Positions 26,846 through 35,928 of a stretch of 64,000 bases of DNA are shown piece after piece; position 1 is the first letter of the stretch, and each line of letters starts with the position of its first letter. The notes under the pieces were generated by a model. That model saw nothing but the letters and a program-made list of their open reading frames with translations. It was not told the DNA's origin and ran no database searches. This DNA comes from Acidimicrobiaceae bacterium (GTDB lineage Bacteria > Actinomycetota > Acidimicrobiia > Acidimicrobiales > Poriferisodalaceae), in NCBI GenBank assembly GCA_002721305.1, contig PBKA01000006.1:1-64000 (forward strand). The letters run 5' to 3'. The position numbers were made by a program, and so were the translations under genes.

Positions 26846-28055
26846 TGCTGTCCTTTCTAGCTACGGAGAAAGCTAGTGAGTGTTGGAGTCCAGGTACGGA
26901 ATGGTGCAAAACACGCATTCTCGAGTACACCTCGTCAGAGTCCATGTAGGTACCACGAAGCTGTCTCGTGCCTTCAGTGGAATCAAATGACTCTCGACCA
27001 TGCAATACCCGGCGGTTATCGAAAGCAATTAGATCACCAGGGTGTAACTCATAACGGATCTGAAAATCGTCACTGTTCGCAACGTGACCGAATCTTTGTA
27101 TAGCGAAGTATGCGTCACCTATCTCCTCTTGCGGCATGGCCGGAAAGCCGCGAACGGGATGGAATGCTCTAAACGTCCATGGAACTCGCCCATCACCTCT
27201 ATCAATTATCGGACCTGTCCACCGGTGATCATGCTCCTCATCTCGATTGAAAAATATCCATTCGCTTTTGAGAAGCGACTGAAGCACCTCTGGCTCGTTC
27301 TGCTCCAAGTGTTGGACCACTGCGAGCCCGTCGGTCATTGTCGAGTGACCACCTGCCACGGTGTTTTCCTGGCAATGCAATAGCTGGAACCCCGGAGGAG
27401 TCTCTCTTGATGGGAGGTCACTGTGGGCCGGCAACCGAACATCAGTATTTGCTGTGGAGTTAGGGTCAAGATCGACGCTTACATGCCACGTCAACCCAAA
27501 GTTGGAATCACGCAAAACCCCTATTCGCCTCCCAACTAACTCGACAACGCCGGCATCCGTAGGCAGAGAAACTAAACGCGCTAGACCAAATTCAAGAAGA
27601 TCGTTGAGCCACTTTGCTAAAGCTGCATCGTCTTGCAGAACCAGAGGACCTTCGTGAGTTGGGGGTTCGGGAAGATCCTGGGATTTCCAAATTTGGGGAT
27701 CGGGTAACAAAGCAAAGGGTTGGTGTTGTCCGTCCGCCACGTGCCTCAGCCAGCCTGGATGAAAGGATGCTCGACGGCCTTCAGGATGAAATTCGACGAC
27801 CAACGCGCCGTCTTCAACAAACGCAACTCCCAACCGGATGTCAAGATCCAGCTTCGCTACATCAAGATCATTTTCTTTAGATCGTGGGTCTATGCCTTCG
27901 GGACCGGGAGAGTTCTCGCGTAACCACAAGGGATGACACTCCAGGCTTTGTCCATCTGGCCAAATAAGCAATGCGCCGCCGCTAGGCATGAGCGAAACGG
28001 ATTCAAGGGGTACCCACTCATATTCGTAATAGTCAGGGGTCAGGAGATCAGCCAC
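26838..28055 (-). CDS. Gamma-butyrobetaine dioxygenase
   Basis: 405 residues from a GTG preceded by AAAGGGG. An N-terminal DUF971-like domain with HPLWLRENS is followed by a TauD-fold domain. The iron site is visible as AHSD (H-x-D) near residue 220 and NRRVLHGRESF, and the 2-oxoglutarate Arg as RQLRGTYMD. This two-domain layout is that of gamma-butyrobetaine hydroxylase, which makes L-carnitine with O2 and 2-oxoglutarate. It is the first gene of an operon continuing into dehydrocarnitine cleavage and carnitine dehydrogenase. Trimethyllysine hydroxylase shares the fold, but context favours gamma-butyrobetaine. Confidence 0.92.
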   Translation of the reverse strand: MADLLTPDYYEYEWVPLESVSLMPSGGALLIWPDGQSLECHPLWLRENSPGPEGIDPRSKENDLDVAKLDLDIRLGVAFVEDGALVVEFHPEGRRASFHPGWLRHVADGQHQPFALLPDPQIWKSQDLPEPPTHEGPLVLQDDAALAKWLNDLLEFGLARLVSLPTDAGVVELVGRRIGVLRDSNFGLTWHVSVDLDPNSTANTDVRLPAHSDLPSRETPPGFQLLHCQENTVAGGHSTMTDGLAVVQHLEQNEPEVLQSLLKSEWIFFNRDEEHDHRWTGPIIDRGDGRVPWTFRAFHPVRGFPAMPQEEIGDAYFAIQRFGHVANSDDFQIRYELHPGDLIAFDNRRVLHGRESFDSTEGTRQLRGTYMDSDEVYSRMRVLHHSVPGLQHSLAFSVARKDSNA

Positions 28056-28078
28056 ACAGCACCCCTTTGTTCAAGACA

Positions 28079-28100
28079 GCAGAGAGCGGACGCTCTCTGC
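28079..28100. promoter_or_regulatory. Perfect 9-bp inverted repeat upstream of the carnitine operon
   Basis: GCAGAGAGC (28079-28087) and GCTCTCTGC (28092-28100) are perfect complements separated by GGAC. The element lies 24-45 nt before the GTG of the gamma-butyrobetaine dioxygenase and inside the 176-nt divergent region shared with the methyltransferase. It could be an operator for a dimeric regulator or a hairpin in the leader RNA. No regulator gene is adjacent. Confidence 0.5.
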
Positions 28101-28231
28101 GGCTGATCAACGACATCACGATGTTCATGGTCCATCAGGCAGTGCCATCCGATAACCGTACTCAACGAAAATTAACGTGTTGACCATGCTTGACAGGTGA
28201 CGACGTACTCCGAATCTCGTAGGTTTTGGGA

Positions 28232-29038
28232 ATGGTTAAACGCGACGTCTACACCCACGGGCATCAACCAGCGGCAGTTAACCAACACGCCAAGAGGACC
28301 GCCGAAACGTCCGCAGCGTTTTGTCGTCACGTCATCTCGGCTACTTCCCGGGTCCTTGACGTGGGGTGCGGCCCGGGATCAATCACTGTTGGCTTAGCTA
28401 AATGGGCCGCTAGGGGATCGGTGACAGGGATTGACTTGGGGGATCAAATCCTCGAAATAGCCCAGCAGGCCGTCGAAGGGGCAGGTATTACAAATGTCTT
28501 TTTGGAACAAGCATCTGTCTACGAACTCCCATATGACGATGAATCATTTGATGTGACGTACGCCCACCAGGTTCTCCAGCATCTCACTGACCCTGTTTTT
28601 GCTATAGGGGAGATGGCAAGGGTGACGAAGAAAGGTGGATACGTAGCCGTTCGCGATGCCGACTACTACACGATGTCGTGTAGTCCCGAGTCGGAAATTA
28701 TCGACGAATGGAGACGTATTTATCGACGGGTTGCGCGACACAACGGTGCTGAACCCGACGCCGGACGGCATCTTCTGCGGTGGTTCCACCAGGCAGGCAT
28801 ACAAAAGGTCGAATGTTCCGCATCCGCGGGGGTTTACGCAACAAAAGAAGAACGAGAGAACTGGGGTCTCTCTTGGGCAGACCGGTGTTTACACACGAGC
28901 TTTTCCGAACAGGCCGTTGAGTATGGCTACGCAACGCGGGAGGATCTTGAAGCGTTGGCCGGCGGATGGCGCGAGTGGGCCACCAATCCTGATGGCTATT
29001 TTCAGTTCATCAATGGCGAAGTCATCGCTGAAATTTGA
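28232..29038 (+). CDS. Class I SAM-dependent methyltransferase
   Basis: 268 residues from the ATG at 28232; a TTG at 28226 is less likely. Motif I is VLDVGCGPGSITVGLA, the strand-2 acid is TGIDLGD, motif II is LPYDDESFDVTYAHQVLQHL and post-II is EMARVTKKGGYVAVRD. The opening YTHGHQPAAVNQHAKRTAE is the pattern of UbiE-like small-molecule methyltransferases. It is divergent from the carnitine operon, and the 30-nt gap to the acyl-CoA ligase suggests cotranscription with it. The substrate is unknown. Confidence 0.88.
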   Translation: MVKRDVYTHGHQPAAVNQHAKRTAETSAAFCRHVISATSRVLDVGCGPGSITVGLAKWAARGSVTGIDLGDQILEIAQQAVEGAGITNVFLEQASVYELPYDDESFDVTYAHQVLQHLTDPVFAIGEMARVTKKGGYVAVRDADYYTMSCSPESEIIDEWRRIYRRVARHNGAEPDAGRHLLRWFHQAGIQKVECSASAGVYATKEERENWGLSWADRCLHTSFSEQAVEYGYATREDLEALAGGWREWATNPDGYFQFINGEVIAEI

Positions 29039-29068
29039 ATCTTGGCTAGAGGTAGACCGAGGAGATCC

Positions 29069-30655
29069 ATGACTGAATCACTTCCCGACAATTTTCCTGC
29101 GTTGGTAGAGCGCGCTTCGAGGGAGTTTGGAGCAAGTGAAGCGATTTCTGACGGTGATGTGAGTCTCGATTTTGCCGAATTGGGTCGGCGGATCGATCGT
29201 GCCTCAGCGGCCCTAGTCGCTTCAGGAATTAGTCCCGGGGACCGGGTAGCAGTGTGGGCACCCAATTCCTGGGAGTGGGTGGTAGCGGCTATGGCGGTTT
29301 TTGGTGCGGGTGCGGTCCTTGTCCCGGTGAACACGCGTTTCAAGGGTCGGGAAGCAGCCTTCGTCCTGCAAAAAGCCGAGGTGAAAACTCTCTTTACAGT
29401 GGTGGGTTTCTTAGGAAACGACTACGTCACCGAGTTGAGCGAATCGGGTGAAAACGTCGAGTCGTTAGAGGACGTCGTGATCCTTCGCGGAGACACACCA
29501 GAAGGAACAGTTTCTTTCCAAGATTTCCTCAATCGAGGTAGTGACGCTGACCAGCGCGAAGCGCGAGATCGCGCATCACGGGTCCTGGGGTCCGACTTAG
29601 GTCTAATCATGTTCACCTCGGGCACCACGGGCGTTCCCAAGGGTGTCATGGTTGAACAAGGACCCATCATTCGCGGGTTTAGTCACTATGCACGGGAACT
29701 GGGGATGCGCCAGGGCGACAGAATGTTGATCGTCAATCCTTTCTTTCATGCCTTCGGGTTTAACGGAGCTATCAACCCGTGCTTTATTCACGGGGCAACG
29801 ATGCTGCCGCACCCAGTTTTCGACGTGCCGGCCGTGTTGCAGCGTATTCAAGATGACAAAGTCACTGTGTTTCCTGGTCCCCCCGCAATCTTTCAAGGGC
29901 TGATCAATTACAAAGAGCTTGACCGTTACGACATCTCGTCATTGCGGTCGGCGGTGACAGGAGCCGCCAGCATCCCGGTTGAAACCGTGGTTGATATGAG
30001 AGATCTCTTGGGATTTGACACTGTCGTCACCGCCTACGGAATGACAGAAACGCATGGTCTGGTAACTATATGCGCTGCCGATGATCCACCCGAGGTGGTG
30101 GCTGCAACCAGTGGGAAAGCTTTACCTGGAATCGAATTGAAACTAATTGATGACGACGGAGACGAAGTGGCGGTGGGCCAACCAGGAGAACTATTAGTGA
30201 AGGGCTATGCGGTAATGCGTGGGTACCTTGATGAGCCGGAACAAACAGCAGAAACTATCGACAAAGACGGATGGATGCGCACAGGCGACATCTGCGTGAT
30301 GAACCCAGCGGGCTATATCGATATCACCGACCGGAAAAAAGACATGTTCATTAACGGCGGATTCAACACGTATCCCGCCGAAATAGAAAGCACCATGCTT
30401 GAGCATGAGGCCGTCGGGCAGGTCGCGGTAATCGGAGTTCCAGATGAACGGCTTGGTGAAGTCGGGGCCGCTTTCGTTGTCGCGGCGCCGACTGGTGAAC
30501 CCGACTTGGACGAGCTAGCGCGATGGTGCAAAAAAGAGATGGCGAACTACAAGGTTCCTCGCTACTTCTGGATCGTCGAAGAACTACCACTCAACCCTTC
30601 GAACAAGGTTTTGAAGACGGAACTTCGGGAAAAGGCGGCGACCCTTTTAGCCTGA
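29069..30655 (+). CDS. Acyl-CoA synthetase (AMP-dependent ligase, FadD3-like)
   Basis: 528 residues from the ATG at 29069, which follows GAGGAG; an in-frame start at 29042 is not supported. The ATP/AMP motif is MFTSGTTGVPKG, then YGMTETHG, GWMRTGDIC, DRKKDMFINGGFNTYPAEIE and the C-terminal catalytic Lys in NPSNKVLKTELR. It activates a carboxylic acid to its CoA thioester through an acyl-adenylate. The general look is that of FadD3/FadD17-type ligases that handle cyclic or medium acids, but the acid cannot be named. Confidence 0.92.
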   Translation: MTESLPDNFPALVERASREFGASEAISDGDVSLDFAELGRRIDRASAALVASGISPGDRVAVWAPNSWEWVVAAMAVFGAGAVLVPVNTRFKGREAAFVLQKAEVKTLFTVVGFLGNDYVTELSESGENVESLEDVVILRGDTPEGTVSFQDFLNRGSDADQREARDRASRVLGSDLGLIMFTSGTTGVPKGVMVEQGPIIRGFSHYARELGMRQGDRMLIVNPFFHAFGFNGAINPCFIHGATMLPHPVFDVPAVLQRIQDDKVTVFPGPPAIFQGLINYKELDRYDISSLRSAVTGAASIPVETVVDMRDLLGFDTVVTAYGMTETHGLVTICAADDPPEVVAATSGKALPGIELKLIDDDGDEVAVGQPGELLVKGYAVMRGYLDEPEQTAETIDKDGWMRTGDICVMNPAGYIDITDRKKDMFINGGFNTYPAEIESTMLEHEAVGQVAVIGVPDERLGEVGAAFVVAAPTGEPDLDELARWCKKEMANYKVPRYFWIVEELPLNPSNKVLKTELREKAATLLA

Positions 30656-30694
30656 AAATCACGCCTGCGTGATGCAGCTGACTCGCTAGGCGTG

Positions 30695-31483
30695 CTAATT
30701 GAGGAAGTCTGGATTCTCGGCGAGAATCTTGTCGTAGATTGGTTGGTAGCTGAACCATCCGGCCAAATGACTACCGATCTGAGTTGCCGTGTACCGGGCA
30801 ACATCTTCACGAATTGGCATTGGTGTGCCCGCCGCTTCAGCTAGAAGTTGACTCTGGCAAGTTCGCTCCATAGTGATGAACCACCATGCCGCCTCGTCAA
30901 CTGTGTGGCCGACGGTCAGTAAACCATGATTCTTCAAAATTACGGCTTTCTTGTCTCCTAAAGCGGCACCGATTCGGTCCCCTTCATCTGTGTCCAATAC
31001 CACACCCGTGAAGTCGTCGAACAGAGCATGATCTTCGAAAAAGGCGCAAGAGTCTTGTGTCAGCGGATCTAACAAACGCCCCAAACTTGACCAGGTTTTG
31101 CCATACAGGGAGTGGGTATGTGCGGCGGCGATGACGTCCGGTCTTGCTTTATGGACGCGGCTATGGATGGCGAACGCCGCCTGGTTCAGAGGATGGCGAC
31201 CTTCGACGATGTTGCCGTCGTGGTCGACAAGCAGAAGATCCGACGTTTTTATGTGGGCAAACGGAACACCAAACGGATTCACCCAGAAATGATCCTCTAA
31301 CTCGGGATCGCGCGCAGTGACGTGACCGGCTAGCCCTTCTTCGAACCCAAACTTAGAGAAAACGCGGAACACGGACGCTAAGCGTTCCTTTCTGTGGTGC
31401 CTCTCCTGTTCGATTGAGTCGAACGTCGGGGCACTGGGGATCATCTGATCGATGGTGTCTATAGGTTCGGTGGTATCGGTCAT
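30695..31483 (-). CDS. Class II aldolase/adducin family protein
   Basis: 262 residues with the metal site AAAHTHSLYGKTW (H-x-H) and a later LKNHGLLTVGHTVDEA His, the common pattern of class II aldolases and adducin-like proteins. The early GHVTARDPE and the FWVNPFGVPF segment are typical of the bacterial subgroup of unknown substrate. Expected: divalent-metal-dependent aldol cleavage or decarboxylation in the cytoplasm. It is convergent with the acyl-CoA ligase and divergent from the double CoA-transferase. Confidence 0.88.
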   Translation of the reverse strand: MTDTTEPIDTIDQMIPSAPTFDSIEQERHHRKERLASVFRVFSKFGFEEGLAGHVTARDPELEDHFWVNPFGVPFAHIKTSDLLLVDHDGNIVEGRHPLNQAAFAIHSRVHKARPDVIAAAHTHSLYGKTWSSLGRLLDPLTQDSCAFFEDHALFDDFTGVVLDTDEGDRIGAALGDKKAVILKNHGLLTVGHTVDEAAWWFITMERTCQSQLLAEAAGTPMPIREDVARYTATQIGSHLAGWFSYQPIYDKILAENPDFLN

Positions 31484-31589
31484 ACAGTCGAGCTTAGAAG
31501 CTACTCAGGAGACCCGCACTTGTTCTGTTTGTTGGCTACGGAGTTGGGTATCGTGAACGACCACAGCAATTTCGACGATCGGGGAGTCG

Positions 31590-33617
31590 GTGACCGGATT
31601 TGGCGCCTTCAGCGGTATTCGCGTAATCGAACTTACTGAAGGAATAGCAGGTCCTTACGCGGCGCGTTTTCTGGCTGACCAGAGTGCCGACGTCATCAAA
31701 GTTGAGAGGATCGAAGGTGACAGTTACAGGAGCGATCCAGGTTTCCAAGTACTGAATAGAAATAAGCGGTCCGTCGTGGTTGAGGACGACACCGAGCTGC
31801 TGAAAACAGCAGATGTAGTCATTGTTAGCAACGCGGCCGAAGCTGACCGGGCACGTTCGGTTGCTCCAGGTTCCGTAATTGTCGCGATGCCCACCTGGGG
31901 ATCCGCAGGACCCATGACGGGCGAGAGTGGCTCATGGCAGCAGGTAGCCGCGGCAACCGGCATCGCGTGGAACCAGGTGAGTTGGACCGAAGGACCCGTC
32001 CACGTGGTGCTGCCATTGGCTTCTTACGGTGCCGGCATGTTGGGTGCGCTAGCGGTCGCCGCCGGCTTGTATGCCCGCGAAGCTCATGGTTCGGCGCCTA
32101 CCTATGAGGTTTCTGAAGTTGCTGGTTCCGGAGTGATGCAGATAGGCGACTTTTGGTCACCTGAGATCCCTAAAGAGAGGGACGGGGCGAGTCCTCTTGG
32201 CCCGGCCGGCCGTGCCCCTGCGTACCGCCCGTTTCGAACAGCTGATAACAGTTGGTTCTTCGTCGCTTGCGGAACCTATCGCTTTTACCGGTCGATGCTT
32301 GAAGCTATTGAGCGCTTAGATCTGCTCGACGACCCTCGTCTGCCGAATCCTCCATGGGGTCTTATTGAGCCTGACCCGCTGGCGTACATAACTCCGATTC
32401 TTGAGAGCGCGTTTATGAGTCGATCACGCAACGAATGGATAGAGATCCTTCGAAAGCACGATGTTCCCTGTCAGCCGATTCAAACACGCGAAGAATTTCT
32501 CGGATCAGACCTTGCCAAGAGAAATCAGTTGATTCAAAGCATCGATCATCCAGAATTTGGTCATTTGTCCATGCCGATCCAACCGTTGCACCTAGATGCA
32601 TGTCCCGCTGAGCCGATGCTGCCTGCACCCACAATCGGCCAACACACTGACGAAGTGCTCCGCGAATCTCATGAGCCTGCAGTCGGATCTGGTCAAGGAG
32701 GCCCACCCTTGGCGGGAACCTTGGCGATTGATCTGGCCTCCTTTATCGCAGGACCTGTCATTACTCGTCATTTGGCGATGCTTGGATCTGAAGTAGTGAA
32801 GGTCGAGCCCCCCGATGCCGACCCGTTCCGTAGCTTTAGCCCCATGTTCAATGGCTGGAATCAAGGGAAGAGGGGAATCACCCTCGACTTGAAACATCCA
32901 TCAGATAGAGAATTCCTCTACCAGATGGTCCGCTCTTCTGACATCGTCGTGGAGAACTTCCGCCCCGGGGTAGCGGAAAGACTGGGTTGCTCGTCCCAAG
33001 ACCTGCGTGAAGCGCGTGACGATGTGGTCTTGGTCAAAAGCCCTGGTTATGGAGCCGATGAGTCCCGCGCTGATCAGCCAGCATTCGATCCGTTACTCCA
33101 GGCGCTCGGAGGCATGATGGCGGCTCAAGGAGGTGATGATGATCCCGTTTTCCTGACCGTACCGGTGCACGATGCAGCAACGCCCGTTATCGCCGCGTTT
33201 GGAGTGGTCACTGCTCTCTATCACCGACTGACCACTGGGACAACCCAGACTGTTCACACCTCACTGGTCCAAACAACAACAGCTGCTCAGGTCGCAGAAT
33301 TTGTCAACTATGAGGAGAGACCAGACCCAGTTTTTGGGGGGTTTGACCATAAGGGCCCTGATGAAACTCACCGATACATAGAGGAGAACGGAAGCTGGTT
33401 CTGGTCTGATGACCAAGGGCAAACTCCTGTCGAGATCAACGGATTTGTTGGAAGTCCATTAGCTCTCGCTAATGGTTTGGTCTGCGAGCATCCCGATTCA
33501 CCAGGGTGGGGACCATTAACCCAAGTCGGACAGTTGATCAAAGGGGCCGGACCACACCCGAATCGGGCGCCTCACCTGAATGAACATGAAGGCGAACTCA
33601 GAGCCGAATTTAAATAG
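31590..33617 (+). CDS. Tandem-domain class III CoA-transferase
   Basis: 675 residues, much longer than the usual 390-400, because two CaiB/BaiF-type N-terminal Rossmann domains are present. Domain 1 begins GIRVIELTEGIAGPYAARFL with VLNRNKRSVVVED; domain 2 begins near residue 375 with LAIDLASFIAGPVITRHL, then GWNQGKRGITLDLKHPS and VVENFRPGVAERLG. Domain 1 has a shortened central part (about residues 50-120). Such fusions occur in actinobacteria and probably mimic the interlocked dimer within one chain. The carboxylic acid is unknown. Transcription is opposite to both neighbours. Confidence 0.87.
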   Translation: MTGFGAFSGIRVIELTEGIAGPYAARFLADQSADVIKVERIEGDSYRSDPGFQVLNRNKRSVVVEDDTELLKTADVVIVSNAAEADRARSVAPGSVIVAMPTWGSAGPMTGESGSWQQVAAATGIAWNQVSWTEGPVHVVLPLASYGAGMLGALAVAAGLYAREAHGSAPTYEVSEVAGSGVMQIGDFWSPEIPKERDGASPLGPAGRAPAYRPFRTADNSWFFVACGTYRFYRSMLEAIERLDLLDDPRLPNPPWGLIEPDPLAYITPILESAFMSRSRNEWIEILRKHDVPCQPIQTREEFLGSDLAKRNQLIQSIDHPEFGHLSMPIQPLHLDACPAEPMLPAPTIGQHTDEVLRESHEPAVGSGQGGPPLAGTLAIDLASFIAGPVITRHLAMLGSEVVKVEPPDADPFRSFSPMFNGWNQGKRGITLDLKHPSDREFLYQMVRSSDIVVENFRPGVAERLGCSSQDLREARDDVVLVKSPGYGADESRADQPAFDPLLQALGGMMAAQGGDDDPVFLTVPVHDAATPVIAAFGVVTALYHRLTTGTTQTVHTSLVQTTTAAQVAEFVNYEERPDPVFGGFDHKGPDETHRYIEENGSWFWSDDQGQTPVEINGFVGSPLALANGLVCEHPDSPGWGPLTQVGQLIKGAGPHPNRAPHLNEHEGELRAEFK

Positions 33618-33629
33618 CCGTCAAGGGCG

Positions 33630-34478
33630 TTAGTCAACGTGAGTGACTTTAGCTACGGGCGCGTTTTCGACATCAACCCAGCCGGAAAGCAACCCTGAGG
33701 TGTATCCACCATCGGCCACGAGGTGATGTCCGTTGACCCACCCGGACTCTCCAATTGCCAACCATTCGATCGCCTGAGCTATTTCGTCTGCTTTTGCAGC
33801 ACGTCCCGAGTGACTCAAGACCCAATCGATTCGATCATCACCAATCTGTTCCCTGAACGTCGGCAGTAGTGGTGTCTCGACAGGTCCCGGGCTTAGCACA
33901 TTGCAACGAATTCCTGTGCCTCGAAGTTCACCGGCATGCAACATGCTCCAAACGATGACAGCTTCTTTCGAAAAGGTGTACGGATCGACCCCAATCGACT
34001 TGTTGCGGTCATTCCACCATTCCCGAGCATCGCTGTTGCTGAGCTCAAGTAACGAACGATAAATCTCCACGCGTTCTTGCCAACCATTTCCAGAGATTGA
34101 GCCGACGTTGACGATGCTGCTACCAGATCTCAAATGGGGGGCTAACGAACGACTCAGCTGCCTAACCGCCAAGACGTTTACCTCTAAAACCTTCATTGCC
34201 GGTTGGGTTCCTGGAACACCAGCGACGTTGATCAAAGAGGAAACCAAATGAAGATCGAAATCATCTACGAGAGCCTCAACGAGTTCGTTGATTTCGGACT
34301 CTGTGCCAAGGTCGCATACAAAGTGTTGTTCAACATCAAGATCCGGGGGCTGCTCACCTATATCAACAGTGATTAGAGACCTGCCTGCTGATTTCAGCCG
34401 CCGACACACTGCGTGACCGATACCCGAAGACGCGCCGGTGACGATTACGGTGCCTTCTGAGATGCTCGGGCTAGGCAT
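33630..34478 (-). CDS. SDR family oxidoreductase (coniferyl-alcohol/3-alpha-hydroxysteroid dehydrogenase-like)
   Basis: 282 residues. The cofactor loop is VTGASSGIGHAVC with LITVDIG (acid, suggesting NAD). NVAGVPG stands for NNAG, and the catalytic site is VGSISG ... YTFSKEAVIVWSM. The latter, with a long insertion between the Ser and Tyr segments (WQERVEIYRSLLE), is the pattern of coniferyl-alcohol dehydrogenase and bacterial 3-alpha-hydroxysteroid dehydrogenase. It would oxidise an aromatic or steroid alcohol. It is convergent with the double CoA-transferase and divergent from metY. Confidence 0.9.
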   Translation of the reverse strand: MPSPSISEGTVIVTGASSGIGHAVCRRLKSAGRSLITVDIGEQPPDLDVEQHFVCDLGTESEINELVEALVDDFDLHLVSSLINVAGVPGTQPAMKVLEVNVLAVRQLSRSLAPHLRSGSSIVNVGSISGNGWQERVEIYRSLLELSNSDAREWWNDRNKSIGVDPYTFSKEAVIVWSMLHAGELRGTGIRCNVLSPGPVETPLLPTFREQIGDDRIDWVLSHSGRAAKADEIAQAIEWLAIGESGWVNGHHLVADGGYTSGLLSGWVDVENAPVAKVTHVD

Positions 34479-34492
34479 TGTGTCACGCTACT

Positions 34493-34533
34493 CCCGTCTG
34501 AGGGTCGCCGAAAGCAATTGGGTCAGATACGGG
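34493..34533 (+). other. Possible structured leader stem before metY
   Basis: CCCGT-CTGA (34493-34501) can pair with TCAG-AT-ACGGG (34523-34533), giving 5 plus 4 base pairs with an AT bulge on one side and a purine-rich 21-nt interior. It lies in the 152-nt region before the metY start. I could not match it to any SAM riboswitch consensus, so it is recorded only as a possible RNA structure. Confidence 0.25.
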
Positions 34534-34630
34534 AAACCCTTCCCCGTGGCATAGCGGGTAACTGCTGTCGCCGTTGAGGATCATGCTGTTGAGGCGTAGC
34601 ATCTTTGTCTAACGAGTGAGAGAAAGCATC

Positions 34631-35926
34631 ATGGTTGAACCGGATTACCTGAAATTCGACACACTGTCTCTGCATGCAGGTCAAGAGCCAGACCCAACCA
34701 CTGGGTCTCGAGGAGTGCCTATCTATCAGACCACGTCATACAGTTTCGTCGACACCGAACAGGCAGCTGGGCTTTTCAACCTGGAACAACCAGGGCACAT
34801 TTACAGCCGCATTTCAAATCCCACAGTCGCTGTTTTGGAAGAACGCCTCGCGGCACTTGAGGGCGGGGTGGGCGCAGTCTGCACGGCAAGTGGAATGGCT
34901 GCCTTTCATCTGGCGTGTGCAACGATCATGAGCGCTGGGAACCATGTGGTCGCCAGTCGCAACATTTACGGTGGTTCACACAATATGTTGAATCTAACGA
35001 TGCCCCGATTCGGCATCAGAACAACATTCGTCGATCCGCGCGATCTGGACGCTTGGCGAACAGCAATCACCCCGGACACTCGCGTTCTATTTGCCGAAAC
35101 CCTCGGAAATCCAGGAATCGAAGTTCTCGACGTTTCCGCCGTAGCGGACATAGCTCATGAACACGGCATCCCACTTATGGTGGACGCAACGTTCACAACT
35201 CCGTATTTGATGAGGCCGATCGAGTTAGGTGCGGACATCGTGATGCATTCGGTCACAAAGTTCCTAGGAGGCCACGGAATTGCGCTTGGAGGTGTGATCG
35301 TTGACGGGGGCCGCTTCGACTGGGCAGCTAACGACAAGTTCCCGACGTTGTCTCAGCCTTACGACGGGTACCACGGGATTACTTTCTCAGAGGAATACGG
35401 TCATCAGGCACTATCAATGCGCGCACGGGCTGAAGGCCTTCGCGACTTCGGAGCTGCCATGAGTCCCGCAAACGCATTTCACTTACTTCAAGGAGTGGAG
35501 ACCCTGCCGCTTAGAATGCGCCGCCACGTTGAAAACACTGACGCCGTTATCGACTTTCTGCAAGGTAATGACGCTGTCTCTTGGGTAAGTCACCCTTCGG
35601 TTTCTAGCCACCCTGACCACGAATTAGCTAAGTCGCTGTTGCCCAAAGGGGCCGGGGCGATTTTTTCTTTCGGGATCTCAGGAGGTCGAGACGCCGGCCG
35701 CAGGTTTATCGAAAGCGTCAAACTTGCATCACATGTAGCGAATGTTGGCGACGCTAAAACGCTGGTCATTCATCCAGCTTCGACGACCCACCAGCAGCTA
35801 AGCGCTGAAGACTTGACAGCGTCTGGAGTCGGCGAAGATCTCATTCGGCTTTCAGTGGGTCTGGAAGATCCATCGGACATCATCTCCGACCTCGCCCGAG
35901 CGCTTCGCGCCTCACAGAAGGGCTAG
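34631..35926 (+). CDS. metY: O-acetylhomoserine sulfhydrylase / Cys-Met metabolism PLP enzyme
   Basis: 431 residues from the ATG at 34631 with a GAGAGAAAG sequence upstream; a GTG at 34616 would add five residues. Features are FDTLSLHAGQEPDPTTGSRG, PIYQTTSYSF, YSRISNPTVAVLEERLAALEGG, the PLP Lys in HSVTKFLGGHG, and the C-terminal HPASTTHQQL. Length and these signatures fit the MetY branch, which makes homocysteine from O-acetylhomoserine and sulfide. An alpha/beta hydrolase gene begins 2 nt after the stop, so they form one unit, but that hydrolase is not MetX. Confidence 0.95.
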   Translation: MVEPDYLKFDTLSLHAGQEPDPTTGSRGVPIYQTTSYSFVDTEQAAGLFNLEQPGHIYSRISNPTVAVLEERLAALEGGVGAVCTASGMAAFHLACATIMSAGNHVVASRNIYGGSHNMLNLTMPRFGIRTTFVDPRDLDAWRTAITPDTRVLFAETLGNPGIEVLDVSAVADIAHEHGIPLMVDATFTTPYLMRPIELGADIVMHSVTKFLGGHGIALGGVIVDGGRFDWAANDKFPTLSQPYDGYHGITFSEEYGHQALSMRARAEGLRDFGAAMSPANAFHLLQGVETLPLRMRRHVENTDAVIDFLQGNDAVSWVSHPSVSSHPDHELAKSLLPKGAGAIFSFGISGGRDAGRRFIESVKLASHVANVGDAKTLVIHPASTTHQQLSAEDLTASGVGEDLIRLSVGLEDPSDIISDLARALRASQKG

Positions 35927-35928
35927 CC

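Noticed and set aside
34479-34630. SAM riboswitch before metY
   Set aside because: The conserved core sequences of the SAM-I/SAM-IV or SAM-II classes could not be found; only an unspecific stem is present.
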